From assembly GCA_026008535.1 (NCBI GenBank), contig BRKX01000014.1, positions 19,676,694-19,740,693 on the forward strand: a stretch of 64,000 nt of DNA. The letters run 5' to 3'. The notes under the pieces are model-generated. The model was not told the DNA's origin, did no database searches, and saw only the letters and a program-made list of their open reading frames with translations. Origin of the DNA: Perilla frutescens (lineage: Eukaryota; Streptophyta; Magnoliopsida; Lamiales; Lamiaceae). Below are positions 48,519 to 58,873 of this stretch, piece after piece (the first letter of the stretch is position 1; every line of letters begins with the position of its first letter). The position numbers and the translations under genes were made by a program.

Positions 48519-49479
48519 CCTTGCTAGAATGAGTAAGAAAGATGAAATGAACAAATTCCATGAGAAATTGGAGCTTGAGATCAAAGTCTTCCCCCAATTC
48601 AAAATATCTGAAATTAAAATGGTATGATCTGTATTTTTTTTAAATCTTGACAATAAACTAAAATTTGTCAGAAATTTTTGCAGTTTTTGTTCCCAATATA
48701 TGAAGCACAACACTTCTACCTCATCAGCATTGATTTAAATGAAATGATTGCTCACATCATTGACAACTCAACTGCACTTGAAGGGGAAAGAAATGGTGTC
48801 CGATTGAAGTATGGGCAAGTTCCTGGAAAATTGGTAATGTTAAAAGGAAAAAAAATGAACAATAATACATCTTTTTTCAAAAACCTTAAAATGTCATAGC
48901 TAACAAATTCTTTTACTGTCACATCTACCTTGCAGCTTGTTAATTCCGTTCTCTTCTTGAGAAAAATGGGACTTGATGTTGTTGCAAAAGATGTGAAGAA
49001 AAAGATCACCCACCTTGATCTCATGCAAATGCCGTGGAAAAACAGTTCAAACACAACAGATTGTGGGGTTTATGTGATGCGGCATATGGAGACTTACAGA
49101 TAGAGTAATCTGAAAAATGTGAAACTGTGGATTGAGGAAAAAATCTACAAGATTGCTGAAATACTTGAGGATAAAGTATTGTGCTGCCATATAAGCAACC
49201 TCCATAGAGAGACCAACATTTCCCAAGCCAACACCTTCTACAAGCTGCGTTCAAAAGATAGCCCAATTGACATGGCACAGTATTATCTAACCCAGAATGA
49301 TATTAACAAACTTCTGAAATCTGCTGTAGTGCCCCCGTCCCGAAAGACCGTGGAAATGGACGCCACGGGGGTTGGAATTAAGAAGCGGGAAAGGAAGAGG
49401 AATAATCTAATTAACAAAACCTCAACAGAAGACTCAGAATAACCAAACATGCTCTTTAATACATATAATTATCCAAAAC

Positions 49480-52400
49480 ACCAAGATCAGGGTTCTTAAC
49501 GTTTAACAAAAGAATATCATAAGTGCGGAAGCTCAAATTCTTAACAGAATACTTAACAAAAAGAGACAACGTGAAAATAGATAAATAACAAAAGCCCATT
49601 TCTCAGCATCGTCACATCCACGCGCCAGCCTACTGACCTGAAAATGTTTGAAAAGATTTGGGTTGGGTACTAATGCACTCAGTGGGCAAGTTTTCACAAT
49701 TTAAGTTATGCAAATCATTTTCTAAAAGTAATCTATCTGTGTCCATGCAGGTAGTGAAACTTAGGAGGTTTTAAAGTTGAAAGCAACCTAAGTTCACCAA
49801 AATATTTTATCGTGAAGCGCTTAAGAGTATAACCAGTCACTGCCCGTAACCCGTACTACACCACCAACGCGTAAAGTTGAGTATGAAAAAAGTATACCCG
49901 ATGAGTGTAACCAAAGAGTGTAACCAATAAGTGTTTCAGTTTAGTCTCACCGACAAGGAGTAGGGCATGACGAATAATGCATGCGTATTGTAGATACTCA
50001 CATTGACACAACGCTGGTTTATGAGACTCCGACAACATATAGTAGCACACAAATATTTAACATAGATAGTCACATATGCAATTTTAACAAAGTAGAGTTT
50101 AATAACTCGAAAGATATAATTTGCAAAGATAGTATAGCCCACCTTATACATACAGAAGTCCTAATAAGGATCCAACACTCAAATGTGGTACTGGAGAAGA
50201 AGCAACGGTCCGGAGTTCCTTCCCGAATTTCCCTAGGGCTAAGCTGCTCTAACCTTCTCGAGATTTAATCATTCGCCTTCCTCATAAGTCAAGCAAGTCC
50301 TACAAGGATCAATCTTGCTTTAAGATCAATAACTACTTCTGGAATTAATCTAATATTTGCTTTAATTTAGTTGAAGCGTTATTAATTTTACTTCAACTAG
50401 GAATGCACATTACTCGGGTTTTAAACCCAACACAAATCGATAATTGGTTCTTATGATACTTTTCAATTAACTTGAAACAAATTCAACTTAAAATGGAACA
50501 ACTTAAAGCAGGGCAGAAACTTCGAAAAATCATAGGAAATTCAATTCAAATCGGATTGAGACACGGTCAGTGGCCACACGTTCACCACGATGGGACCTAC
50601 AATCCATTAGAAGGAGTCGGAGACAAATTCCGATCATCCTGGCCTGAAATTGGCTGGAAAAGGTACTATTTACTGTTCCCAGAATAGATTTTTCGTCAAA
50701 AAGTTTGAGGCTCAAACGAGCTCGATACTCAACAGATTTTCGCTCAAAAATAAAATTTTTGATACTAGAGGAATTAAAGATTTCAATTCAGCAAATAGAT
50801 TTAGATTTTATAATGTATAACGGCTGTAAATGAGCATGAAATTCAGCATTATTAACATAAGACATAATCTGCCGGAAACAAGTTGGTTTTCGGGAAACTT
50901 ACGACTCGATTTCGGAAGAACAAATGATATTGGATCATGGATTGGAAAATATGTCTGGAAAGATTGATATGAAAAGATTGTGCAGTCCAAAAATCAAGTC
51001 AAGAGGATGGAGAAATTGACGGAAAATAGCCTCCGAAGTTGCACTCGCAACACAACGATTTTTGCGGCAGATTTGACATGTCGATTTGCGACGTATCTTT
51101 GATAAACCAAATGATATCATATCGATGAACCGAGACCTATTCTGGAAACCTTGAAGAGTTAAGTTTATAATGATGTAGATCTCATAGAAATATAATGGCT
51201 GGATCTATGGGAAAAAGATGTCGGAAATGGATTTGGTGAGTTACGAAAATTAAACCACCAAGAAAATAGTCGAGCTTCGTTTAGGAGCTTCAGAGATCCA
51301 AATTGAGAAATTCTTGAGCCTAAAATCATCTACATAATTAGAGAAAAAACATACTAAAATTTCAGAATTTATGGATGAGATTTAAGGGACAAAAATGGTA
51401 AAATACAACTCCTACACTAATGATAAAACTTACAGCTAGAAGCCCCAATTTTACATGTCTTCATTTCTGACTTTCCGTACACCAAATTGAGTGATTCCAG
51501 TGGCTAACATCAACTAAGTGAAGAGAGGAACAACATATCAAAATTTCAGCTATGTTGGTGGAGATTTGAAGGTCGAAATATACAGAATACAATTGTTGCT
51601 GCAGCTTGGCGGAAAACAGCGACCACTGCAATGTTTGCCTTCATTCTCGACCATATGAGAACCAAATTGGATGATTTCTTCAGCTAACATCATCTACATC
51701 AAAGTGGGAAACTCTCTGTAAAATTTCAGAATTGAGGGTCGAAATTAGAAGAAAAGAAAGGTTGTTGCTATGAGGGGAAGAGAGAAACTAGTGAAGAAGA
51801 GAATGTGGGAGAAAGTTGGGCTCTTGCTCATCCCCCCTCTACTTGATTCAGCCAATAACTATGTTAAACATGTGTAAGACATGCATCTAACTAGTTGGAA
51901 TAGATGGTGACACATGGAGCACTCTTGTCATGCATGGTGACACTTGGAGCAAGACACGGTGACACTTGAAAAAAGATAAGGTTGACACTTGGAGCAATGC
52001 AAGGTTGAATGGTGGCAATCAATTTGTGATGTATTTTAATATATGGTATTGGGTTGAAATAGAGAATGAATAAAATTAGGTTGGAAGGTCAAACGAACTC
52101 CATTTTTAATGAAATTAACGACCACATGATTATGAAAAGATTTGTAACTCCTAGTCAAAGACGAAACCAATTTTGAAGTTAAACATAAAGTGGTAAGATT
52201 TTATTTTCGGAATGAAAATATGCTCTTTTAATAAGTAGGACATACAAGATTTAATAAATGTCTAAATGGCGAATGAAAAAGGCTCATGAAAATATCTCGT
52301 CACGAGGAACAAAATATGTGATCGAGAAAGATTTAGAGTACAAAATGATTTTAAGAATAGAATTGAGCCAACTTTGAGAGTCTTTTTCTCTATATTTCGA

Positions 52401-52495
52401 ATTTTCTAAAATCATTTCAAAGCATCCTATAATCAACACATGCTTTCTATATGGTTGAAGTAATTCATAGATTTATTTTGGGATGGGGTGTTACA
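49480..52495 (-). mobile_element. Long solo LTR, Ty3/gypsy-like
   Basis: On the minus strand it begins TGTAACACCCCATCCCAAA, a very common start of large plant gypsy LTRs. It runs about 3 kb to near the ULP1-like stop codon. GGTTACGGGCAGTGACTGG and GGCTGGCGCGTGG near its far end are also typical. The left boundary (49450-49490) and target duplication could not be fixed. No gag or pol sequence was seen. Small ORFs inside are not genes. Confidence 0.65.
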
Positions 52496-53176
52496 TATGT
52501 CTTTATATTTTGAAAACAATTAACAATGGCATGTAGTTAATTTACTTACCAAACAATATTTCTATTTCCCCTGTAATGTATGCATAATTATTATGACTTA
52601 TATTTATTAGTATTAGTATTGTATTGTATTTCGTTTGCATTATTATAGTACCTTCATTAGCATTATCATATTGTCTCCGTTAGCATTCATATTTATTAGT
52701 ATGCCTATCCCTATATTGTTTTTTTATTCGTTAGCATCATGATTTCAAGTGATTAGCAAATCACATACAAACCTACCTCTATTAAAAATACTCACAATAA
52801 TTAATTCGAATGGATGCAATTCAAATTAAATCATATTAAAAATTCAAAAATATTATCATTTTACCCAATTAAGAAACCATAATTCATGAAAATATATATA
52901 AATTACAAAAAAAGTCGGGAACTCAACAAGACAAAATAATAACATTTTAAAAGGTATACAAAGAATAATAGGGGAAATTTAAGCAATATGTATTTATTTT
53001 TGTATTCCAAAAAAAATTGCATTTATAATATATTCATTAGCATTATCATATTGCCTCCGTTAACATTAATATTTATTAGTATTTCTATCACTATATTGTT
53101 AGCATTATAAAAAGTCTATCATTAGCATAAAGTCAAGATTACATTAGCATCATACATAAAAAGATTACGACAACAA

Positions 53177-54038
53177 TTAGATCATGAACAAACACAAATA
53201 AAGAACTATTGCCAATCTGTTTGTTGAATAAGTAGCATCAAATGGCACAATATCCCCAAATAAAGCAAAGTTCCTTCTGCAGATTGGATCTGCCCACATT
53301 AAACGAGTCAACTGATCATCAGAATTAACACAATAGTCAAAGAAGAACGCAAAACACAACTCTCTCTTCCTAAAAAGATTGTCAAGAATTATTTAAGCAT
53401 CTGCACCAACAATGTAAGCCCTCAGATCACGAGTAAAGTTCTTAACATCAGAGCTTGTGCATCCAACATTAGAATATCCCCAACTACTTGCTGGAAAAGC
53501 TTGTAAGATTTCATTGGACCAATGTTTGCCCCAACACAATTCAACACAAATTTTTTATGTACATGATCTAATTTTCTATTCACTTTTAGAAATTCCTTGT
53601 ATTTATCAGGTAACAGACCGTGTGAGTGGCGGTCTTCAAACAAATGAATAACATACTCATGCTCATCCATAAACTTAAGACTTATATGAGCCATACAATC
53701 CATCCTCCCAGATACTCTACGTCTCTTCTTCATAACATGACCAGCAGCATCATCATACTCCGTAGCTAAATTCTTTGAACCTTGTCGATTGCAATAGACA
53801 TACCTCAAAGAAATTGTGCCATCCTTATATTTTTTGCAGTACCTAATCGAATATCAAAACCACAATGTGCTGCATAACACTTATAAAACTCTATACCATC
53901 TGAGAGATTCTTGAACATCATCCCCACCAATGGCTTCATAGAAGACTCACATCCTGGTATATAATATTCAGATAAACCAGGTGATATAACTATCCTAGTC
54001 TCCGAACTGTCAGAACTTGTGTTAGAACCTGTCATCAA
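53177..54038 (-). pseudogene. FAR1/FHY3-type MULE transposase, truncated and frameshifted
   Basis: From 54038 downward: an N-terminal segment, then the FAR1 DNA-binding domain (FKNLSDGIEFYKCYAAHCGF...LRYVYCNRQG), then the linker (SYKLFQQVVG...DVKNFTRDLRAYI) and the start of the MULE transposase domain (FFFDYCVNSDDQL..LMWADPICRRNF..FGDIVPFDATYSTN). FDATY holds the first catalytic Asp. The frame shifts at an A-run near 53824 and again near 53472, and a TAA replaces an expected codon near 53399. Homology stops after YSTN at about 53215, so the second Asp and the Glu are missing. The copy cannot be active. Domestication is unlikely given the lesions. Confidence 0.85.
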
Positions 54039-54119
54039 AATATTACAACTTCAACATGCAAACTCATCTTACTCAGCATATGTCACCATATTCGTTAGCC
54101 CAATGACAACATGAACATA

Positions 54120-54770
54120 TACTGAAAACACACGATACTAACAAACAACCCTTATAATTCTAATCTATTGAAATAACAGAAAAACACAAATACAGTAATT
54201 ATTCAACAAAAATGAAATCATGATAACATCAAACTGATAAATTATCAACGCAAAATTTGAAACTACAATCAAAGCACATGATGCTAACAAACAGACCGTA
54301 TGATGCTAATCTATTAAAAAAATAGAAAAACACAAATACGATAATTATTCAACCAAAATGAAATCATGATAACATCAAACCGATAAATTATCAACGCAAA
54401 CTTTGAAACTACAATCAAAACACATGATGCTAACAAACATAACGTATGATGCTAATCTATTAAAAAAATAGAAAAACACAAATACAGTAATTATTCAACC
54501 AAAATGCAATCATGATAACATCAAACTGAAAAATTATCAACGCAAACTTTGAAACTACAATCAAAACACATGATGCTAACAAACAGAACGTATGATGCTA
54601 ATCTATTAAAAGAATAGAAAAACACAAATACAGTAATTATTCAACCAAAATGCAATCACGATAACATCAAACCGAAAAATTATCAACGCAAACTTTAAAA
54701 ATACAATCAAAATACATGATGCTAACAAACAGACCGTATGATGCTGAAATCATTCTAATCGATCAAAAAC
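54120..54770. repeat. 146-bp tandem array, right subterminal region of the MULE
   Basis: CATGATGCTAACAAACA recurs at about 54277, 54423, 54570 and 54716, with an older unit near 54130. Each unit carries two ATGCTAA motifs plus ACACAAATACAGTAATTATTCAA. Confidence 0.9.
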
Positions 54771-55327
54771 ACAAAAATGTCATCTCATAACTACTGAACA
54801 AAAACAACAACATGCTAACAACATACATCAGATTAAAATCACCTTTTTATCAACACAACATCATCATCGAAAAAGAAGTCGCAGTCCATAAAAACCTAAT
54901 AAAAAAACATTATGAACAAATCTTTAAAAAATACAGAAAACTTAAAAAACATAACATTACCTATAGAATTCATCAAATCCTCGAATTAAACAATGAATAG
55001 CCAGCGATGAACTGTAGAAAGAATCGATATCGATCGTGTAACAAAATCTATGGGTTTTGCATTCAAAATTTAACGATGAAATCGATCAGTGAATATATCC
55101 ATGATTTATGGAATGAAATCACGATAAGGAAAGGAAATCAGCAACGGAAATGGAAATTAGAATTTCTAAATTACGAAATTGCCCCCGCGGCCAGAAAAAG
55201 TAGCGAAATAACAAAAATGTCACCGCGATTTTCATTAAATCTGAAGCGTCCGTTTTTTCTGAATCTGTGGTGGTAGATTGATTTATAGTTTACACACTGG
55301 GGAATTGTTTACATTTGATCAATTCCC

Positions 55328-55902
55328 TATTTGTGTGCGTGTGTTAGATAAACGTGAAATTTGACTGAATCTAGTAGACTTTGGTTAATTAAGATAGGTT
55401 ATATTATATGTGGCATTAAGACTTGATGTGTCTCTATTATGTCCAGATCATATAGTGGCCAAATTTACAATTGATTGCCTAATTCATGGGTTCCAAATTT
55501 ACAATTTATGTTTCATTTAAAGAATTGCCTAAAATTACAAATAACGGTTTGGACTTTTTTTACTAGTAAGCCGTTATAAATTGTTAATGGTGCATTCCCT
55601 TTGAAATGTTGCAAAATTTGTCGAGCTCCAGTAATCACGCAAATTTTCCAGTTCCACTATCTAATACAACAGTGAAATTTTCAGGTTCATTTTTCTATTA
55701 TATTTTCGTATTGCATTTTATATTTCATTTAATTAATATATATTATATTATATGTATTACATTATTCATTACAATGGTGTAATATTCAATAGGTGTGACC
55801 ATTAAATTGACAATACCTCAAATTAGCTATAATTTTAGTTACTGTGACAAAATTGTAAGAATTGGCCAAATTACAAAATAGTGGAAATGATTGGATTTAT
55901 TT

Positions 55903-55935
<33 letters not shown>

Positions 55936-55977
55936 CACCACCACCACCACCACCACCACCACCACTACCACTACTAC

Positions 55978-56027
<50 letters not shown>

Positions 56028-56300
56028 TCGTATATTGATTTTCCTACCATGTTAATATACTTTTCACCACCATATAGTTAAATAGAAAACCATTTTAGAT
56101 GTTTAGGTTCAAATTTTCTTCTTCTTTTAATGAGTTGGAGATTGGAAAACGGTAAATTTTAAATTTTAAATGTTTTTTTATATCTAAATACTATTACTAT
56201 CTTTTTTTATATAGGAGTCTTCACCGTCAATTTGAACATCATCGAGGGTACAAAATTTCCTAATATTATATTTAGAATTTAGTAGATGATGAATAAATCT
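55328..56300. other. Intergenic, AT-rich; no gene seen
   Basis: Apart from a compound microsatellite (55902-56025) I found no feature. Confidence 0.4.
55902..56025. repeat. Compound microsatellite (ACT)n(ACC)n(ACT)n(ATT)n
   Basis: The unit changes stepwise from TAC to CAC, back to TAC and then to TAT without losing phase over about 120 bp. The Leu/Pro-rich ORF over it is a simple-repeat reading. Confidence 0.95.
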
Positions 56301-56319
56301 AACGTCCATAAGCTATTGT

Positions 56320-57232
56320 TTGCGTCAATATCAGACAGGCTCGTGACCCACATGCGCAGCACGTGTATCTCACGTGCCCGTCCATTTTTTTTCTAAACAA
56401 TTTTTTTCCATTTTTTTTATTTTTTTTTATTTCTGTTTTTCTTTTTTCTTTTTCAAAAGTTACCCTAAAATAAAATTAGTAAACTCTAAAATTAAAGTGA
56501 ATTGATTTAATTTGTTTGAAATAAATATAAATTTATACCATAAAATGAAATTAATAAAACTTAAAATTAAAGTGAATTGATTTAATTTGTTCAAAATAAA
56601 TATAAATTTATATCCTAAAATGGAATTAATAAAAACCTAAAATAAAAGTGATTTTTTTTTAAAATCTGGCGACTCGCGCAATGCACTCGCCCGACGCTAA
56701 CGCGTGTGCTCGTGTATTGTACTTGATAATTAATTTAATTTTTTCGAAATAGATATAAATGGTAATTGAAAAATAAAAATCTAATTTTGAAATAAATATA
56801 TACTCTAAAATGAAATTAGTGAACCTAAATTAAAGATGAATTAATTTGATTTTTTAAAAATCCGGCGATTCATGCAATGCACTCACCAAACGCTAGCGCG
56901 TGGGCTCGTGCATTGCGTTCGATAATTAATTTTTTCAACTTAAATATAACACATAATTGACATTAATAAACTTTAAAAAAAAACATAAATCCTAAAAAAT
57001 ACAAAATAAATCCATAAAAATCTAAAAATACTAGAAAACCCCCTAAAAACCATAAACCCTAAAAAAATTCTGAACTTCTAAACTCCGAACATTAATTGGA
57101 ATAGAATAAATCACAATTTGAACTAAATAAAATAGTATAAGATAACTAGCAAACCCCTTACTTTTTAAGGATACGAGTGATACTTTTTGAATTTTAAGTG
57201 ATAATTTTTAGTATTACAGTTGATCATTGACT
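56320..57232. repeat. Dispersed 'two-hairpin' repeat, copy 4
   Basis: The fullest copy. It starts near ATATCAGACAGGCTCGTGAC and has the AAAGTGAATTGATTTAATTTG phrase twice. The two hairpin cores are at about 56672-56725 and 56872-56922. It ends GATACGAGTGATACTTTTT...ACAGTTGAT. A family L solo LTR begins inside its very end. Confidence 0.7.
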
Positions 57233-58651
57233 CTCTCAACCTGACTTCTTGTCTTTAATCTATCAATGGTGGGGGATCACTAGGTTGTTATCATGCTGCT
57301 TTTAAAAGCATAAACCATAACATAGATATAACAAGCACATGCTTCACTGCGGTCGGTTCTTCACACATGTTGTTACTTCTGATCTAGCATACGAAGATCT
57401 ATTCAACCCTATACAATACTTGTTCACTTAGTCGATCCTTCCAAGCACACATAAAATCATTTCTATCATTAATCCTTCTTTGGTTAGTGCTTCAGATTAA
57501 CGACTAGCATGCATAAATGGTGATCAAGCATTCATACAAGATATTAAATAAATCACAAAAATTAAATCTCGAGAGATAGCAGGAAGAAAAGCAATCGAGT
57601 TATAGATTAAAATCCATAATATTCCACACCCTAAAACCTAGCTAGAAATCTAGCTAAACATGATAAAATAGACAAACGAAGCTAGAGTATAAGTGTTCAT
57701 GACTACAAAGATATGAAAACCGAATAACGTAGAGTAATCCAGTAGACTTGTCTTCACTGCAACAGCAGTTCGTCTCTATCAACCTTGTCGACTTCAATCG
57801 AGGTTTAGTGCTCATCCTCCTCCTCCTCCTTCTTCTTCTTCTTCTTCTTATTTGATGTTTCTCATCCTCTTGTGTGTATCAAGTGAGGCTTTTATATTTA
57901 GGTCAAAAATCCTGAGTTAGAGTGGATAAAATCAAGTCCCACGAACTCGCTCGTATGGGTCGAATGAGCTCAGTGGATCGACCCAGAGGACTAATTTTGC
58001 ACATGGTCGACCCAGGTGACTTGGGTCGGGTCGACCCACCCCTTTGCAATTTGCATTGGGACCGGTTGACCGACACTTTTCGGGTCGACCCGGTATCTTC
58101 CTTCACTGGGCTTCGGATTTCTTCGGGCTTCATTCATTTAATCCGGTCCATTAATTCCAAAATAGTACTCCCTCCGTCCAAATAGCAAGGTCCACATTGC
58201 CTTATTTGGCTGTCCCAATAGCAACGTCCACTTCCAAATATGGAAATAATTAATGTCAACATTAAAGTGGACCCCACTTACTTTATATTACTTTTTATTA
58301 TAATACTTCTTAAAGAAATGGACCCCACCTACTTTACACACTACTTAACCAACTAATCAATTTCTCCTTAATCTCCGTGCCCAATAGTAAATGGACCTTG
58401 CTATTGAGATGGATGGAGTATCTAATTAAGCTCAAGAGCCCAATTAGGCACCTTATTAGCTCCCCTCGACCATATTTGCTCATTTTGCTTCAAATATGCA
58501 GTCAAAATACAACTATTACTGCAAAACTAACAAATACATAAAAAACTCCAAATGATCACAATATAAGCACTAAAACCATATAAAATACCAACTTCATATA
58601 ATAAAGAGCGTCAATTCATATCCAAAAGTTATGTAAAATACACAGCTATCA
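57221..58651 (-). mobile_element. Solo LTR, family L, copy D, with nested Stowaway
   Basis: It starts TGATCATTGAC and ends ACAGCTATCA. Host sequence on the right (ACTAATT) fits a continuation of the two-hairpin repeat. On the minus strand TATAAAAGCC near 57890 is a TATA box. The island at 57950-58090 has GGGTCGACCC-type palindromes. The 5-bp duplication is not clear. A (TCC)n(TTC)n tract is at 57816-57848. Confidence 0.6.
58168..58418. mobile_element. Stowaway MITE
   Basis: The ends CTCCCTCCGTCCAAATAGCAAGG and the inverse of CCTTGCTATTGAGATGGATGGAG match; TA flanks both sides (58166-58167 and 58419-58420). It is 251 bp long. Confidence 0.9.
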
Positions 58652-58873
58652 CTAATTCACATATTAACAGTTATCTGGTCAGAGATAAACTTATGTCTGT
58701 CCAAAATAGCCCGAAACCAATCTCTAGGCACCATTTGTACTTCCATGGTAGGCACAAGTATCCTCATGTTCCTTAATTGCCCCATAATTCAAATAAGTAA
58801 TTCTAATGTTGAATTTTGCAATTACAGAAATTCATATAGGATGATAACAGTCAATAGAGACAGACTTCAATAC

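Larger units (their letters stand above)
43552..49442 (+). pseudogene. ULP1 (C48 peptidase)-like transposon gene, decayed
   Basis: Likely exons are 43552-43564, about 44456-45274, about 45381-45975, 46056-46326, 46403-46580, 46708-48621 (split by an LTR), 48684-48833 and 48936-49442. The N-terminal part reads like the region found ahead of ULP1 in plant transposon proteins (YWLLDSFDPLSRELKLMHG; WFKCHFMVLLTNCMIESCGNG; YIDIVEIYNREVPRCIPTFRGW). A 17-Asp tract (45832-45882) follows. The protease part has AQHFYLISIDL (catalytic His), HIIDNS (Asp) and TTDCGVYVMRHMETY (Cys). The usual Gln just before DCG is not obvious. In-frame stops near 44748, 44916, 45043 and 45232, frameshifts near 44610, 45235, 45612, 46185 and 49100, and the LTR insertion make it non-functional. 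Confidence 0.85.
43184..55327. mobile_element. 12.1-kb MULE with ULP1-like and FAR1-like genes
   Basis: The left end (GTGTAAACC...GTGTGTAAACTGTAAACCAATCTACCACCACA) aligns with the inverse of the right end (GTGTAAACTATAAATCAATCTACCACCACA), and similarity continues inward. The element holds a + strand ULP1-like protease pseudogene (43552-49442) and a - strand FAR1/MULE transposase pseudogene (53177-54038). GTTAGCAT motifs cluster on both flanks. Two solo LTRs are nested in it (46736-48518 and about 49480-52495). MULEs with ULP1-like domains are known in plants (Kaonashi type). Placing this element in that group is inference. Confidence 0.8.
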
